Assembly (NCBI GenBank): GCA_030649955.1 | Contig: JAUSFD010000012.1 | Span: 48,947 to 112,946, forward strand | DNA: 64,000 nt | DNA from: Candidatus Peregrinibacteria bacterium | Lineage (GTDB): Bacteria; Patescibacteriota; Gracilibacteria; Peribacterales; Peribacteraceae | Direction: 5' to 3' | In this document: positions 27,471 through 35,939 of the stretch, piece by piece | Position numbering within the stretch: position 1 is the stretch's first letter | Layout of the letters: the number at the start of each line of letters is the position of its first letter | Notes under the pieces: model-generated | What the model was told of the DNA's origin: nothing | Seen by the model: the letters and a program-made list of their open reading frames with translations, nothing else | Database searches by the model: none | Program-made: the position numbers and the translations under genes

Positions 27471-27806
27471 ATGCTCCGTGACGACGAAGACTTCGATGAG
27501 AGCTTGGTACGGCCGCAATCGGATCCGCAGGCGTGGCAGAACTCGCTCGAGAGACAGAAAGTGAAGTTGCAGAAGGAGAAGAAGAAGGAGGCGAAGGAGC
27601 AGAAGAGCAAGGATCTCCAGAAGTTGCAGACGAAACTGCAGCTCAATGCACTGCAGCCGAACAAGACGCAGACGCTCGCTGAGAAAGCGAAGAGTGCGAT
27701 CATCACCGGGAAGGAGAAGATGACGAACGTGCAGCTGTTCGAGGAGGAGGAGAGGAAGGAGGCTGCGGACCGGCACGCACCAGAGAAGCAGCAGAACGCA
27801 GGATAA
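27471..27806 (+). CDS. small charged coiled-coil protein
   Basis: 111 residues from the ATG at 27471. The centre is almost entirely Lys/Glu/Gln in heptad-like pattern (KLQKEKKKEAKEQKSKDLQK), so a coiled coil or long single helix is likely. There is no signal peptide and no known domain. The extended -10 TGCTATACT (27456-27464) ends 6 nt before the ATG, which supports this start over an in-frame codon 32 codons upstream. Function unknown. It stands alone between tRNA-Arg and the second SLH gene. Confidence 0.7.
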   Translation: MLRDDEDFDESLVRPQSDPQAWQNSLERQKVKLQKEKKKEAKEQKSKDLQKLQTKLQLNALQPNKTQTLAEKAKSAIITGKEKMTNVQLFEEEERKEAADRHAPEKQQNAG

Positions 27807-27847
27807 CTACCATTTTCCTTTTGACGAGATCATCAGGCATCTTTTCA

Positions 27848-27938
27848 TCGACAACGAGTTACGAGTTTTTGGTTTCTAGTTTTTAGTTTTGGGAGCAAAC
27901 GAAGAACCAAAAACCAGAAACAAAATCTAGTAACTTTC
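27848..27938. terminator. GTTTCTAG/CTAGAAAC-type word-repeat hairpin
   Basis: AGTTTTTGGTTTCTAG-type words on the left are complementary to CCAAAAACCAGAAAC-type words on the right around a short loop. It follows the coiled-coil gene and precedes the SLH gene and probably terminates the former. Confidence 0.6.
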
Positions 27939-27996
27939 CTCGTGAAAGAGTTGCTTCCGATGCTAGCGCGGAGAAATCCTTGGTATACTACTCCCT

Positions 27997-30297
27997 GTGC
28001 GTCGCTTGCCCTTCCTCGTTGGAGCACTGCTCCTCAGTTCCTCCGCTCTTGCGGCGGTTCCGTTCTTCGATGTCCCCGCAGATGAGAACGCTGCCAATAT
28101 CGAGTTGCTGTACGCGCATGGCATCGTGAATGGGTATCCGGATGGCAGCTTCCGGCCAGATTGGCCGATGAATAGGGCAGAATTCCTGAAAGTCGTGACG
28201 CTGGCGGCGTTCGGAGAAGCTCCTCAGACAGGGGCGATCTATCGGTGCTTCGCAGATTTCACGGGGGATGAGCAGTGGTACTGGACGTATGCGTGCCGCG
28301 CGAAGGAGAAGGGGCTCATCACTGGCTACCCCGATGGCACGTTCCTCGGAGCGAAGTTCGTGACCATGGCAGAGGCGTTGAAGATGAGCTTCGCTGCGTG
28401 GGAAATCGTGCTCCCCAACTACGTACGCGAACCGGACAACTGGTACGACCCGTACATGGACACTGCCTCGTACATGGATGTCTTTGCAGAGCTCCCGCAG
28501 GTTCCGAGCCACGTGATGTCCCGGAGCGAGGTTGCAGCCCTCCTCCTCTCCCTCGACCGCCCGATCAAGACGGTCGCGGGCAGTCCAGGATCAGACGACA
28601 TTCCATCGCTGGAACTCACGGAAGCGCCTCTGTGCGGCAATGGAATAGAGGAGGAGGACGAGGAATGCGATGACGGGAACGTGGAGAATGGTGACGGGTG
28701 CAGCGAGCGCTGCCTCGTTGTTGTAGAGCCCGTGCGTCACGCTGCACTGAAGATCGAGCAGCGCCCCACACCGACGTCGGGAAGCGCTGCCGGCTCCATC
28801 GGGCTGCCCCTCATCACCCTCGATGCGACCGCAGGGCGACAGGATGTTTCGCTCACGGGGCTCATCTTCGCCGCAGAGGCGGGCGACCTCGCTGATGGCC
28901 AGAACTACCGCATCCTCACGGACCGGGATGGCGATGGTGTCTTCGAGAAAGTTGTCGCGCTGGGGAAAGTGGCAGGGGAGGAAGTCGTCTTCAGTGGATT
29001 TGCAGTTGCCGTGCCAGACGGGGTCACCATCCCCCTGCAGGTCCGTGCGGACCTGCGCTCGAATGTCACGGAGTCGGAGCTCGCACTGCGCTTTGCGACG
29101 GAGAATCCGCGGTACGCGGAAGCGGTGGGTGCTCTCGATAGTCGCGACCTCACCGGTATCCAGACGGATGATGAAGAGTGCACGGAGAATTTCTGCTGGA
29201 TTGCCGTCGTCACCATCGATCCGCAGACGATTGCGATCAGCGGAGTGGGGAACCTCTACGTCACTGCAGACACGCAGCCCATCCCCAGCCGCATCCTCCT
29301 CCTGGGGACGAAGACCGATGCAATCCTGGGCATGCGGTTCCGCGCCGCGCAGGAGGACATCATCGTAACGAGTATCGCTCTCTCGGGGGGCACGAACAGC
29401 GTGGCCTTGATCGAGCTCTTCCAGAAGGGCGATCCGCGCACGATCGCGGTCCTGCGCACCACAGCCTGCGAGACACCGACAGCGGGGCTCTTCTGCGCAC
29501 AGTCGCGCGATGGCGTCTTCACCGTCGCGAAAGACACGGAGGCGGTCCTCTTCGCCCGCATCGTGCTCCTCGCTGATACGGATGGTGGGAGATCAGGTGA
29601 AAACATCACGCTCGCCCTCTCGCCCGTGACGGGGACGAGCAATGCCATCGAGGCCCGTGGGAAGCTCTCGGGTAAGAGGCTCCTGCAGAACAACGGGAAT
29701 GCTGCGGAGAACGGTGAGGTGTTCATCGGTCGCAAAACTGCTGGGGCGAACCTCATCGTCACCGGGAGCGAGAACGACGTTGCCGCAGCACTCATCATTT
29801 CCATCGAGAACACGAATCCGGATCCGGATGGCACTCCCGTCCCGGCAGGCACCGCACCCATCGCGCAGTTCCGGTTCTCCGTGGGCGACAACATCAGCGA
29901 TGGGGGTGCAACAGTGCGCAAACTCGTGTTCGACGTGAGCGCTGTGAACGTGCAGATCCCCGTGGGGAGCTACGCACTCTACAACACGCTCGACGCCTCC
30001 GTGACGCACCCGTGCACGGGGAACATGACAACCGGGTCCATTACCGTGACGTGTTCGGGCCTAGGGTCGAGCGGCATCAGCACCGCTATCGATGCGGGAG
30101 GATTCACCGATCTCGCCCTCAAGGCGCGGCCCGTGTATCCCGAGGAGCCGAGCGCCATGACGCTGCAAGTTGGCCTCTCACCGCTCTCTGACCGCACACG
30201 ACCCGGAGTTGTAGAGTGGCACGATGGGGAGGGGGACTTCTCGTGGGTGGACATCGGTATCCCACAGGTGCGATCGACGCTGTATAGGACACCCTGA
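27997..30297 (+). CDS. secreted SLH-domain protein with Cys-rich DUF4215-type repeat
   Basis: 766 residues, starting at GTG 27997. TATACT (27984-27989, extended TGG) ends 7 nt upstream. A signal peptide with A-L-A-A precedes three SLH-like repeats (FFDVPADENAAN, CFADFTGDEQWYW, MDTASYMDVFAE); the first two carry GYPDGSF or GYPDGTF turns. A Myxococcus-type Cys-rich repeat follows (CGNGIEEEDEECDDGN...GDGCSERC, about residues 210-240). The remaining 520 residues are beta-rich, Thr/Ala/Val-rich and probably Ig-like surface modules. Likely a cell-surface protein anchored through its N-terminal SLH repeats. Confidence 0.85.
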   Translation: MRRLPFLVGALLLSSSALAAVPFFDVPADENAANIELLYAHGIVNGYPDGSFRPDWPMNRAEFLKVVTLAAFGEAPQTGAIYRCFADFTGDEQWYWTYACRAKEKGLITGYPDGTFLGAKFVTMAEALKMSFAAWEIVLPNYVREPDNWYDPYMDTASYMDVFAELPQVPSHVMSRSEVAALLLSLDRPIKTVAGSPGSDDIPSLELTEAPLCGNGIEEEDEECDDGNVENGDGCSERCLVVVEPVRHAALKIEQRPTPTSGSAAGSIGLPLITLDATAGRQDVSLTGLIFAAEAGDLADGQNYRILTDRDGDGVFEKVVALGKVAGEEVVFSGFAVAVPDGVTIPLQVRADLRSNVTESELALRFATENPRYAEAVGALDSRDLTGIQTDDEECTENFCWIAVVTIDPQTIAISGVGNLYVTADTQPIPSRILLLGTKTDAILGMRFRAAQEDIIVTSIALSGGTNSVALIELFQKGDPRTIAVLRTTACETPTAGLFCAQSRDGVFTVAKDTEAVLFARIVLLADTDGGRSGENITLALSPVTGTSNAIEARGKLSGKRLLQNNGNAAENGEVFIGRKTAGANLIVTGSENDVAAALIISIENTNPDPDGTPVPAGTAPIAQFRFSVGDNISDGGATVRKLVFDVSAVNVQIPVGSYALYNTLDASVTHPCTGNMTTGSITVTCSGLGSSGISTAIDAGGFTDLALKARPVYPEEPSAMTLQVGLSPLSDRTRPGVVEWHDGEGDFSWVDIGIPQVRSTLYRTP

Positions 30298-30300
30298 TGA

Positions 30301-30393
30301 GTTGCTAGTTTTTAGTTACTGATTTTTGGTTTTTTGCAGAGACGTGCGATTCGCACGTCTCTTCATCAACCAGAAACCAAAAACTCGAAACTC
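30301..30393. terminator. long hairpin capped by a 25-bp palindrome (REP family B, copy 1)
   Basis: Arms built of TAGTTTTTAG / CCAAAAACTCG-type words flank the palindrome AGAGACGTGCGA-T-TCGCACGTCTCT (30338-30362). The same 25 nt recur exactly at 63787-63811. It follows the SLH gene and may terminate it. Confidence 0.65.
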
Positions 30394-30434
30394 CTATTCC
30401 GTGCAGCTCTTTTTCGTCGTACGCTACAGGAACT

Positions 30435-31196
30435 GTGCAAACCCCGCTCTACGTCATCGGCAGCGTTCTCGTCGTGAGCCTCGTGTCCCTCGCGGGCATC
30501 TCGCTCTTCCTCGTGAGCGGCCGCGCTGTGCGGAAGTTGCTCCTCTACGTCGTGAGCTTCTCTACGGGCGGGCTCCTCGGTGATGTCTTCATCCACATGC
30601 TCCCGGAAATGCAGGAGGAGGATGCGGAGTTCTTTGGCACGGCACTCCTGATCGTCCTCGCGAGCATCGTCTTCTCCTTCGCCATCGAGAAGCTCATCCA
30701 CTGGCGCCACTGTCACGTGCTGCCGGAGAACGATCACGAGCATGACCACTGCCACAGCGCTGGACTGATGACCCTCTTCGGTGATGGCGTTCACAACTTC
30801 ATCGACGGCCTCGTCATCGCCGTCGCCTTCCTCGTGAGCATCCCTGTCGGCCTCTCGACGACACTTGCAGTGATCTTCCACGAAATTCCCCAGGAGATCG
30901 GAAACTTCGCAGTCCTCCTCCACGACGGCTACTCCCGTGGCAGAGCGCTCTTCTACAACTTCCTCTCGGCCCTCACCGCTATTCTGGGTGCGGTCCTCGT
31001 CCTCCTCTCGAGCTCCTCCTTCGAGGGGCTCAGCAAGTACATGCTTCCCTTCGCTGCGGGGAACTTCCTCTACATCGCCGGCTCGGACTTGATTCCAGAA
31101 CTCCACAAGGAGAGGGGATTGGGCGCCGCGCTCCTCCAGATCATTTCGATGATCCTCGGGATTCTGGTGATGTACGCCCTGGGGCTCCTGGAGTGA
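30435..31196 (+). CDS. ZIP-family divalent metal transporter
   Basis: 253 residues, GTG start at 30435 with TACGCT ending 9 nt upstream. ZIP/GufA-type membrane protein with about eight helices, moving Zn2+ or similar ions into the cytoplasm. The metal site is clear: GDGVHNFIDGL in helix 4 and FHEIPQEIGNFAVLL in helix 5. A His-rich loop (HEHDHCH) precedes helix 4. The C-terminus (L-V-M-Y-A-L-G-L-L-E) has a diverged second copy at 32018-32060, downstream of the HEPN/MNT pair. Confidence 0.93.
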   Translation: MQTPLYVIGSVLVVSLVSLAGISLFLVSGRAVRKLLLYVVSFSTGGLLGDVFIHMLPEMQEEDAEFFGTALLIVLASIVFSFAIEKLIHWRHCHVLPENDHEHDHCHSAGLMTLFGDGVHNFIDGLVIAVAFLVSIPVGLSTTLAVIFHEIPQEIGNFAVLLHDGYSRGRALFYNFLSALTAILGAVLVLLSSSSFEGLSKYMLPFAAGNFLYIAGSDLIPELHKERGLGAALLQIISMILGILVMYALGLLE

Positions 31197-31257
31197 GGGG
31201 GGGGTGTTCTCGCGACCTCCGAACGGCAGAAATGCCACCCATGCTATACTCCGCCAC

Positions 31258-31635
31258 GTGACGGAAGCAGATGTCATCGCGCACTGGCGCACTGGAGCCC
31301 TGAGTGAACTGCAGTCAGCGAAGTTGCTGCAGCAGGGCAAGCAGTACGCTGCAGCGCTCTTTCACTGTCATCTTGCGGTAGAGAAAGCGCTAAAATCGAA
31401 TTTCATACAAGAGCACCGCAAGGCAGCTCCTCTCACGCATGACCTCCTGCAGATAGCCTTGCAACTCAACCGGACATGGACGGACGACGAAAAGAAACTC
31501 TTCGCCGATTTAACGGGATACGCTGTAGCAGCCCGGTACGACGATCCTGTTTGGGCGGAGCGCGAGGCGACTTCTTCGAACGTTGCTGCCTGGATCAAAC
31601 GCATCGATGTTCTTCTCTCTTCCCTTTTCCAATGA
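31258..31635 (+). CDS. HEPN-domain protein, toxin-like partner of MNT (pair 1)
   Basis: 125 residues from GTG 31258; TGCTATACT ends 7 nt upstream, so the transcript is leaderless. HEPN features are the N-terminal helix DVIAHWRTGA, FHCHLAVEKALKS and a late Arg...His pair (HRKAAPLTHD). It closes with VAARYDDPVWAERE. In MNT/HEPN systems this component is an RNase-like toxin silenced by the nucleotidyltransferase partner. It overlaps the MNT gene by 4 nt. A paralogue occupies 50410-50787 with the same gene order. Confidence 0.85.
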   Translation: MTEADVIAHWRTGALSELQSAKLLQQGKQYAAALFHCHLAVEKALKSNFIQEHRKAAPLTHDLLQIALQLNRTWTDDEKKLFADLTGYAVAARYDDPVWAEREATSSNVAAWIKRIDVLLSSLFQ

Positions 31636-31943
31636 AGCGTGACGAAGGCCTGCGTCTGGCAAGACGATTCAAAGCACTGCTCCTGCAGAGAGGCTATCCG
31701 GTGCACCGTGTCGTGCTGTATGGATCTGTCGCGAAGGGCACGAGCAGGGCGGACAGCGATATTGACATCGCTGTTGTCACGGATCCCTTTGGCGTCTCGC
31801 GCATTCGTGAAGGTGGGGACATTCTCCTCGCAAGCAAGGATATCGACCTACGCATCGAGACCGTGACACTCCACCCCAGTGATTTTGATCGCCCGTTCTT
31901 CACACTGGCCCGAGAGATTGAACGCACCGGAGTGGAGGCATAG
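31632..31943 (+). CDS. MNT-type minimal nucleotidyltransferase (pair 1)
   Basis: 103 residues. The pol-beta nucleotidyltransferase motif GSVAKGTSRADSDIDIAVV is complete, including the two Asp that bind metal; a third acidic position lies in IDLRIETVTL. Known MNT partners of HEPN toxins AMPylate the toxin. Its ATG overlaps the HEPN stop, so the pair is coupled. It is followed after about 75 nt by the remnant of a ZIP gene 3' end. Confidence 0.87.
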   Translation: MKRDEGLRLARRFKALLLQRGYPVHRVVLYGSVAKGTSRADSDIDIAVVTDPFGVSRIREGGDILLASKDIDLRIETVTLHPSDFDRPFFTLAREIERTGVEA

Positions 31944-32017
31944 GAAATGCTTACTCTGGATCCCAATATCTCGTAACCGTCTCCGCAGAAGCTCGTGTGC
32001 AGTTTCAATGTCGAATT

Positions 32018-32060
32018 CTTCGGGACCCTCGTCATGTACGCCATGGGGCTCCTGGAGTGA
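32018..32060 (+). pseudogene. 3'-end remnant of a ZIP transporter gene
   Basis: The reading frame F-F-G-T-L-V-M-Y-A-M-G-L-L-E-stop matches the last 14 codons of the ZIP gene at 31155-31196, with 10 of 14 residues identical. The final TGGGGCTCCTGGAGTGA is the same in both. No start or upstream body is present. Confidence 0.8.
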
Positions 32061-32066
32061 CACCCA

Positions 32067-32504
32067 TTACAGCGTTGCGTAGAGCACCGCAGCAATCGTC
32101 CACATGGAGACCAGTGCGTGACCGGAATCGAGCACCATGAGCTTCACCGGTTTTCCACCCCATGCGTAGATGTTGACGAGGAGAAGCGCGGAGAAGGGCA
32201 ACCAGATGATCGTAGCAATGATCAGCGCCTCACCGATATTCGCGAGGCTCACGAGCTGGAACGCACGACCGAGAACAGCGGATTGCACGAAGATCATCAC
32301 GAAGTTCGCACTTAAGCCCGGGAGCATCATCGAAAATTTCATCTCCTCTTTCGCTGGTGCTTTGATGTTGTTGAGTGCCAACCATTGCTTCCCGAAGAGG
32401 GGGCCGTGCCAGAGGAAGCCAACGACGTACGATGCGACGATGGCGAGGAGGATGCCGACGATGTGCGCCTGGACGTACGTTCCAATCGCGATGAGGTGAA
32501 CCAT
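32067..32504 (-). CDS. DUF1761-family membrane protein
   Basis: 145 residues from the ATG at 32504; four membrane helices. DUF1761 features are an N-terminal helix ending YVVGFLWHGPLFGKQWLAL and the C-terminal LLVNIYAWGGKP...SGHALVSM. Function of the family is unknown. Longer frames upstream cross non-coding sequence. It converges on the ZIP remnant. Confidence 0.78.
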   Translation of the reverse strand: MVHLIAIGTYVQAHIVGILLAIVASYVVGFLWHGPLFGKQWLALNNIKAPAKEEMKFSMMLPGLSANFVMIFVQSAVLGRAFQLVSLANIGEALIIATIIWLPFSALLLVNIYAWGGKPVKLMVLDSGHALVSMWTIAAVLYATL

Positions 32505-32654
32505 GGTGAGTGGGTGAAGGGTACCGAAGATAGTACACGAATTGTGGGTTGGTGTGAATTTGCTGGCGGATTGGCCTAGGGAATCCTTGTGAGAAAACCT
32601 CTTACAGAAGGGGTTTACACTGGTAGAATCCCTCAGTAGATTACCGGTCCCTTT

Positions 32655-32702
32655 ATTGGGGAGTAGCCCCACCTTCGTCCGCCTAGGCGGACTACGGACG
32701 GG
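32655..32702. repeat. tRNA-Gln 5' fragment followed by REP-like palindrome (family A, copy 2)
   Basis: ATTGGGGAGTAGCC (32655-32668) is identical to the first bases of tRNA-Gln with its upstream A-T (32747-32760). It is followed directly by CTTC-GTCCGCC-TA-GGCGGAC-TACGG (32673-32696), a perfect 7-bp stem with a 2-nt loop. Confidence 0.65.
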
Positions 32703-32748
32703 CAAGATGCGCTTGCAGGTCATTCACGTGATACGGTTCCGTTCACAT

Positions 32749-32823
32749 TGGGGAGTAGCCAAGTGGTAAGGCACCTGCCTCTGGAGCAGGCATACGGGGG
32801 TTCGAATCCCTCCTCCCCAGCCA
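32749..32823 (+). tRNA. tRNA-Gln (anticodon CTG)
   Basis: The acceptor TGGGGAG pairs with CTCCCCA. The D-arm is GCC...GGC. The anticodon stem CCTGC/GCAGG has loop CTCTGGA, giving anticodon CTG. The T-arm is GGGGG-TTCGAAT-CCCTC with one wobble pair. Discriminator G and an encoded CCA are present. U1 at the 5' end is typical of tRNA-Gln. Confidence 0.95.
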
Positions 32824-32986
32824 CAATCTTTGGTGTTAATAGAGCCACGTGCCTATCCAAGTGGAACACCTTGGTGACCCACGTGCCCCTCCATTTCCTG
32901 AAGATTTTTCCTCATTCATTGCTGACCCATTTCGGAGTAGTCACATTCTGTGTCATAAAATCCAACTTTGTCCTATGCTCCGTACT

Positions 32987-33523
32987 ATGACCTACGACGA
33001 CTTCCACTCCCTCTGCCAACATCGCCGCAGCATCCGGTACTTTGATGAGAAGCCCGTCTCAAAGGAAGAGGTGCTTACACTCCTCAAACTCGCCCGACTC
33101 GCGCCGAGCGTCGAGAACCTCCAGCCGTGGCATTTCCATGTGATTTACAACCCGGAATTGCGCAAGAAGCTGACGGAGGCGAGTTGCTATGGGAATTTTG
33201 TGGAAGGGGCGGGAGTCTTCATCGTCGTCACAGCGAACAGGTCACTGGAGAATAAGGCAAAGGAGATCGTGTGGAACCCGCGCGAACTTGAGTATTCCTG
33301 CATGGCCGCGATGACGAATGTTATCCTCGGTGCGACGGCGATGGAGATTGGAAGCTGCTGGGTCTCTCTTCATCATGGAACTGCTTACGAAATCCTGAAA
33401 CTGCCAAGACATGAAACCGTGGTCGGTGGTCTCATGCTCGGACACTTTAAGAGGGGCGAAGAACAGAATTCGAATGGCCATGAGCGTAATCCTTTAGAAG
33501 AGATGTACACATTCCACGAATAA
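32987..33523 (+). CDS. nitroreductase-family flavoprotein
   Basis: 178 residues from the ATG at 32987; TATGCT ends 7 nt upstream. Nitroreductase fold: the FMN-contacting RRSIRYF near the N-terminus, ARLAPSVENLQPWHFHVI, and the late GSCWVSLHHG and VGGLMLGHFKRG elements. Such enzymes use NAD(P)H to reduce nitro compounds, quinones or flavins; the substrate here is unknown. It lies 3 nt upstream of the hydroxyacid dehydrogenase gene, forming a likely operon. Confidence 0.88.
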   Translation: MTYDDFHSLCQHRRSIRYFDEKPVSKEEVLTLLKLARLAPSVENLQPWHFHVIYNPELRKKLTEASCYGNFVEGAGVFIVVTANRSLENKAKEIVWNPRELEYSCMAAMTNVILGATAMEIGSCWVSLHHGTAYEILKLPRHETVVGGLMLGHFKRGEEQNSNGHERNPLEEMYTFHE

Positions 33524-33525
33524 CG

Positions 33526-34512
33526 ATGGCTCACCGCACCCTCTTTCTCGACGTGGAGGAAACCGACCGTCCACTCGTCCGAGAGCATTTCTCCGATGCC
33601 GTGTTTGCAGAGGCGAGTCTGCGGGATGAAAAACTCATAGAAGCCTGCAAGGATGCGACGATTGTTTCTTGCTTCATCACCACTCCTTTTCCTCGCTCAG
33701 TCATCCAGAAGCTTCCAAAACTGAAGCTGCTCTGTACTCGCTCTGTTGGCTACGATCATATCGACATCGATGCCTGCCGAGAAAAAGACATCACTGTTTG
33801 CAATGTCCCTGATTACGGCTCCCATGTCATCGCGGAGCATGTCTTTGCGCTTCTCCTCTCCACACTGCGTCACATCCGCGCAGGTGAGGATCGAGTGGAG
33901 AGTGGCACGTTCGACTACCACGGGCTGCGGGGCATAGCACTCAAAGGGAAAACCATCGGCATTCTCGGAACGGGGAAGATCGGGCGGAAGGTCGCCAAGA
34001 TCGCTCATGGCTACGAAATGCGTATCCTCGCCACCGACCAGTGCAGGACGGTGGAATTGGAAACGGAACTGGGTGTGCAATATGTGTCCTTCGATGAGTT
34101 ATTGCAGCAGAGCGACATCTTGACACTGCATGTCCCTGGCATGAAGGAAACAGAGCACCTTCTCAATGCAAAGGCATTTCAACGGATGAAAGACGGCGTA
34201 GTGCTGGTGAATACCGCCCGAGGATCGTTGATTGATTCCGCTGCTCTCTTGAAAGCACTCGACAGTGGAAAAGTCGCCTATGCCCTCCTCGACGTTCTGG
34301 AGCATGAGCAGAACTTTAAGGAGAACGAGACGCTGATCAAACATCCAAATGTTGTCACGACGCCACACGTCGCATTCTATGCCGACGACAGTATGCGAAA
34401 CATGTATCTGGATGCGATTCTGAGCATCGAGCAGTGGATTGCCGGAAAAGAACCAGCGCATGTCGTTCATCCTCTGCAGATCGTGTGTGACTTGCCGGGC
34501 GTAAAGAAATAG
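33526..34512 (+). CDS. D-isomer-specific 2-hydroxyacid dehydrogenase (D-lactate dehydrogenase-like)
   Basis: 328 residues. NAD-binding Rossmann motif GILGTGKIGRKVA near 145-157. The catalytic triad is in place: Arg in NTARGSLIDS, Glu in DVLEHEQN and His in TTPHVAFYA. The overall pattern is close to LdhA-type enzymes, which reduce pyruvate to D-lactate and recycle NADH in fermenters. It lies next to the nitroreductase gene and converges on a membrane protein gene. Confidence 0.9.
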   Translation: MAHRTLFLDVEETDRPLVREHFSDAVFAEASLRDEKLIEACKDATIVSCFITTPFPRSVIQKLPKLKLLCTRSVGYDHIDIDACREKDITVCNVPDYGSHVIAEHVFALLLSTLRHIRAGEDRVESGTFDYHGLRGIALKGKTIGILGTGKIGRKVAKIAHGYEMRILATDQCRTVELETELGVQYVSFDELLQQSDILTLHVPGMKETEHLLNAKAFQRMKDGVVLVNTARGSLIDSAALLKALDSGKVAYALLDVLEHEQNFKENETLIKHPNVVTTPHVAFYADDSMRNMYLDAILSIEQWIAGKEPAHVVHPLQIVCDLPGVKK

Positions 34513-34516
34513 TCAG

Positions 34517-35089
34517 TTACCGGCGAAACCTCGATTTTCCTCTCACGATGAATGCGGTCATCATTGAATTAGTGACGATCATCGCAAAGGAATGAAGTGT
34601 GGTTGCGACGTTATATGCTTCAAGAGAAAAGAGCGTCAGAATGTGCCGCAGCACGTTCATGCTATACAACGTGGGTGTTTCCGTGGAAGGCTGACTCCAG
34701 GTTTTTCTCAGCGTAGGAATAAAGGCAACTACGTCCATGGCGACCACGATGACGACAGACAGGGTAGGATCGTTGGTAATGTACCAGGGGATGAGGCCGA
34801 GGAGCGCACAGATAAGAAAGACCGTATCGATATGCTTGATGTTGCGGAACCCGTATCGCAAAGAAAAAAAGAAAATGATAATAGTGAAGGACTCCGCCAC
34901 ACCCGTGGGCAGCGCACCGATGCCTGCGCCTTTTACGTACTGTCCCAAAAAGGAGATGCCTGATACCAGTGACCACACCAGCCAGGTATAGGGATGCGGC
35001 TGCACTTTTTTGCGCAACACATCGCGGAGATAGGGAACATTCCCTATTATGGCGAAGATGGTAGCGACGAGTGCCAGAGTTACTTTCAT
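34517..35089 (-). CDS. polytopic membrane protein, possibly PQ-loop-like
   Basis: 190 residues with about six membrane helices. The N-terminus (IIGNVPYLRDVLRKKVQPHPYTWLVWS) has Pro-rich turns after helix 1 reminiscent of PQ-loop transporters, a resemblance I cannot confirm. TATACT ends 6 nt before the ATG at 35089, so the start is firm. Function unknown. Confidence 0.65.
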   Translation of the reverse strand: MKVTLALVATIFAIIGNVPYLRDVLRKKVQPHPYTWLVWSLVSGISFLGQYVKGAGIGALPTGVAESFTIIIFFFSLRYGFRNIKHIDTVFLICALLGLIPWYITNDPTLSVVIVVAMDVVAFIPTLRKTWSQPSTETPTLYSMNVLRHILTLFSLEAYNVATTLHSFAMIVTNSMMTAFIVRGKSRFRR

Positions 35090-35136
35090 TGTTTGAGTAT
35101 ACAGAAGATCGTCACTCGCTTTTGATGTGAGGAGAT

Positions 35137-35628
35137 CTAGTGTTTTTCTTGCATCGCGTCTTGAATAATCTTGGCAATGCGATTGGGATGAGGAACAAGC
35201 GGCACGCGCGCTTTATTAACCTCGAAGATCAGTGTGCCGTAGTGGAGAATATTCTGGATGAAGCCATGCTTCCGGGCATCGACAGTTTTCATTTTATCGA
35301 AGGAGATTTCGAGAATATCTTCATGGAAGATGATGCGATACTGCACACGCATGAGTCTGCGGTTCGTGATGATGATTTTATCGAGTCCTTCGCTGAGAAG
35401 TACCATGAAAAACCAGTGGAGTGTGACGAGGAAGAGAAGGAGTGCCGCGATGTAGGATGCATGGGACAGCCACATGTAGTGGTGCGCGGTGATCCCCGCG
35501 AGCACGAACAGGAGGAACGCAATGGCAAAGAGAAAGATGGAGATCAGCACCGGCACGACGTATTTCACCCAATGTTCGTCGGTCACTTTCACTACATGCT
35601 CGCCGTGTTCAGTGTTTGTCGAAGTCAT
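35137..35628 (-). CDS. membrane protein with bacterial PH-like domain
   Basis: 163 residues: two membrane helices (about 25-50 and 60-80) followed by a PH-like (bPH/YdbT-type) region with DKIIITNRRLMRVQ and ISFDKMKTVDARK. Such proteins occur widely with unknown roles at the membrane. It starts 3 nt after the stop of the 88-residue membrane protein gene, so the two form an operon. A similar architecture appears at 59188-59808. Confidence 0.75.
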   Translation of the reverse strand: MTSTNTEHGEHVVKVTDEHWVKYVVPVLISIFLFAIAFLLFVLAGITAHHYMWLSHASYIAALLLFLVTLHWFFMVLLSEGLDKIIITNRRLMRVQYRIIFHEDILEISFDKMKTVDARKHGFIQNILHYGTLIFEVNKARVPLVPHPNRIAKIIQDAMQEKH

Positions 35629-35631
35629 AGG

Positions 35632-35898
35632 TTAGAGCAGATGCGGTTGGAAGATGAAAATTATCGTCGTGACGGCTGTCGCACCAAGTGTCATCAAAAC
35701 ATAGAGCGGGATCAGGATACGCCCCGGCCTTCCCCACGCGCTCTGATCACCGAGGTTTGAAAGCAACAAGCGGTATTTCTCGGATTGGCTGCGAAAGATT
35801 TGGATGTTTAGGAAGAGAAGCAGGAGCGACAGAGCTTCCACAATGAGGACAATCACAAGAACGGTGATCATGCCCGGTGAACTGAAAAGTTCTTGCAT
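35632..35898 (-). CDS. small two-helix membrane protein
   Basis: 88 residues with hydrophobic helices at about 10-32 and 62-84 and a charged loop between (SQSEKYRLLL...WGRPGR). TGCTATACT ends 7 nt before the ATG at 35898, a leaderless start. No family recognised. It forms an operon with the following PH-like gene. Confidence 0.7.
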   Translation of the reverse strand: MQELFSSPGMITVLVIVLIVEALSLLLLFLNIQIFRSQSEKYRLLLSNLGDQSAWGRPGRILIPLYVLMTLGATAVTTIIFIFQPHLL

Positions 35899-35939
35899 GC
35901 CTTCCAGTATAGCAGCTTGAACTCAAGGGAGACGCTCTA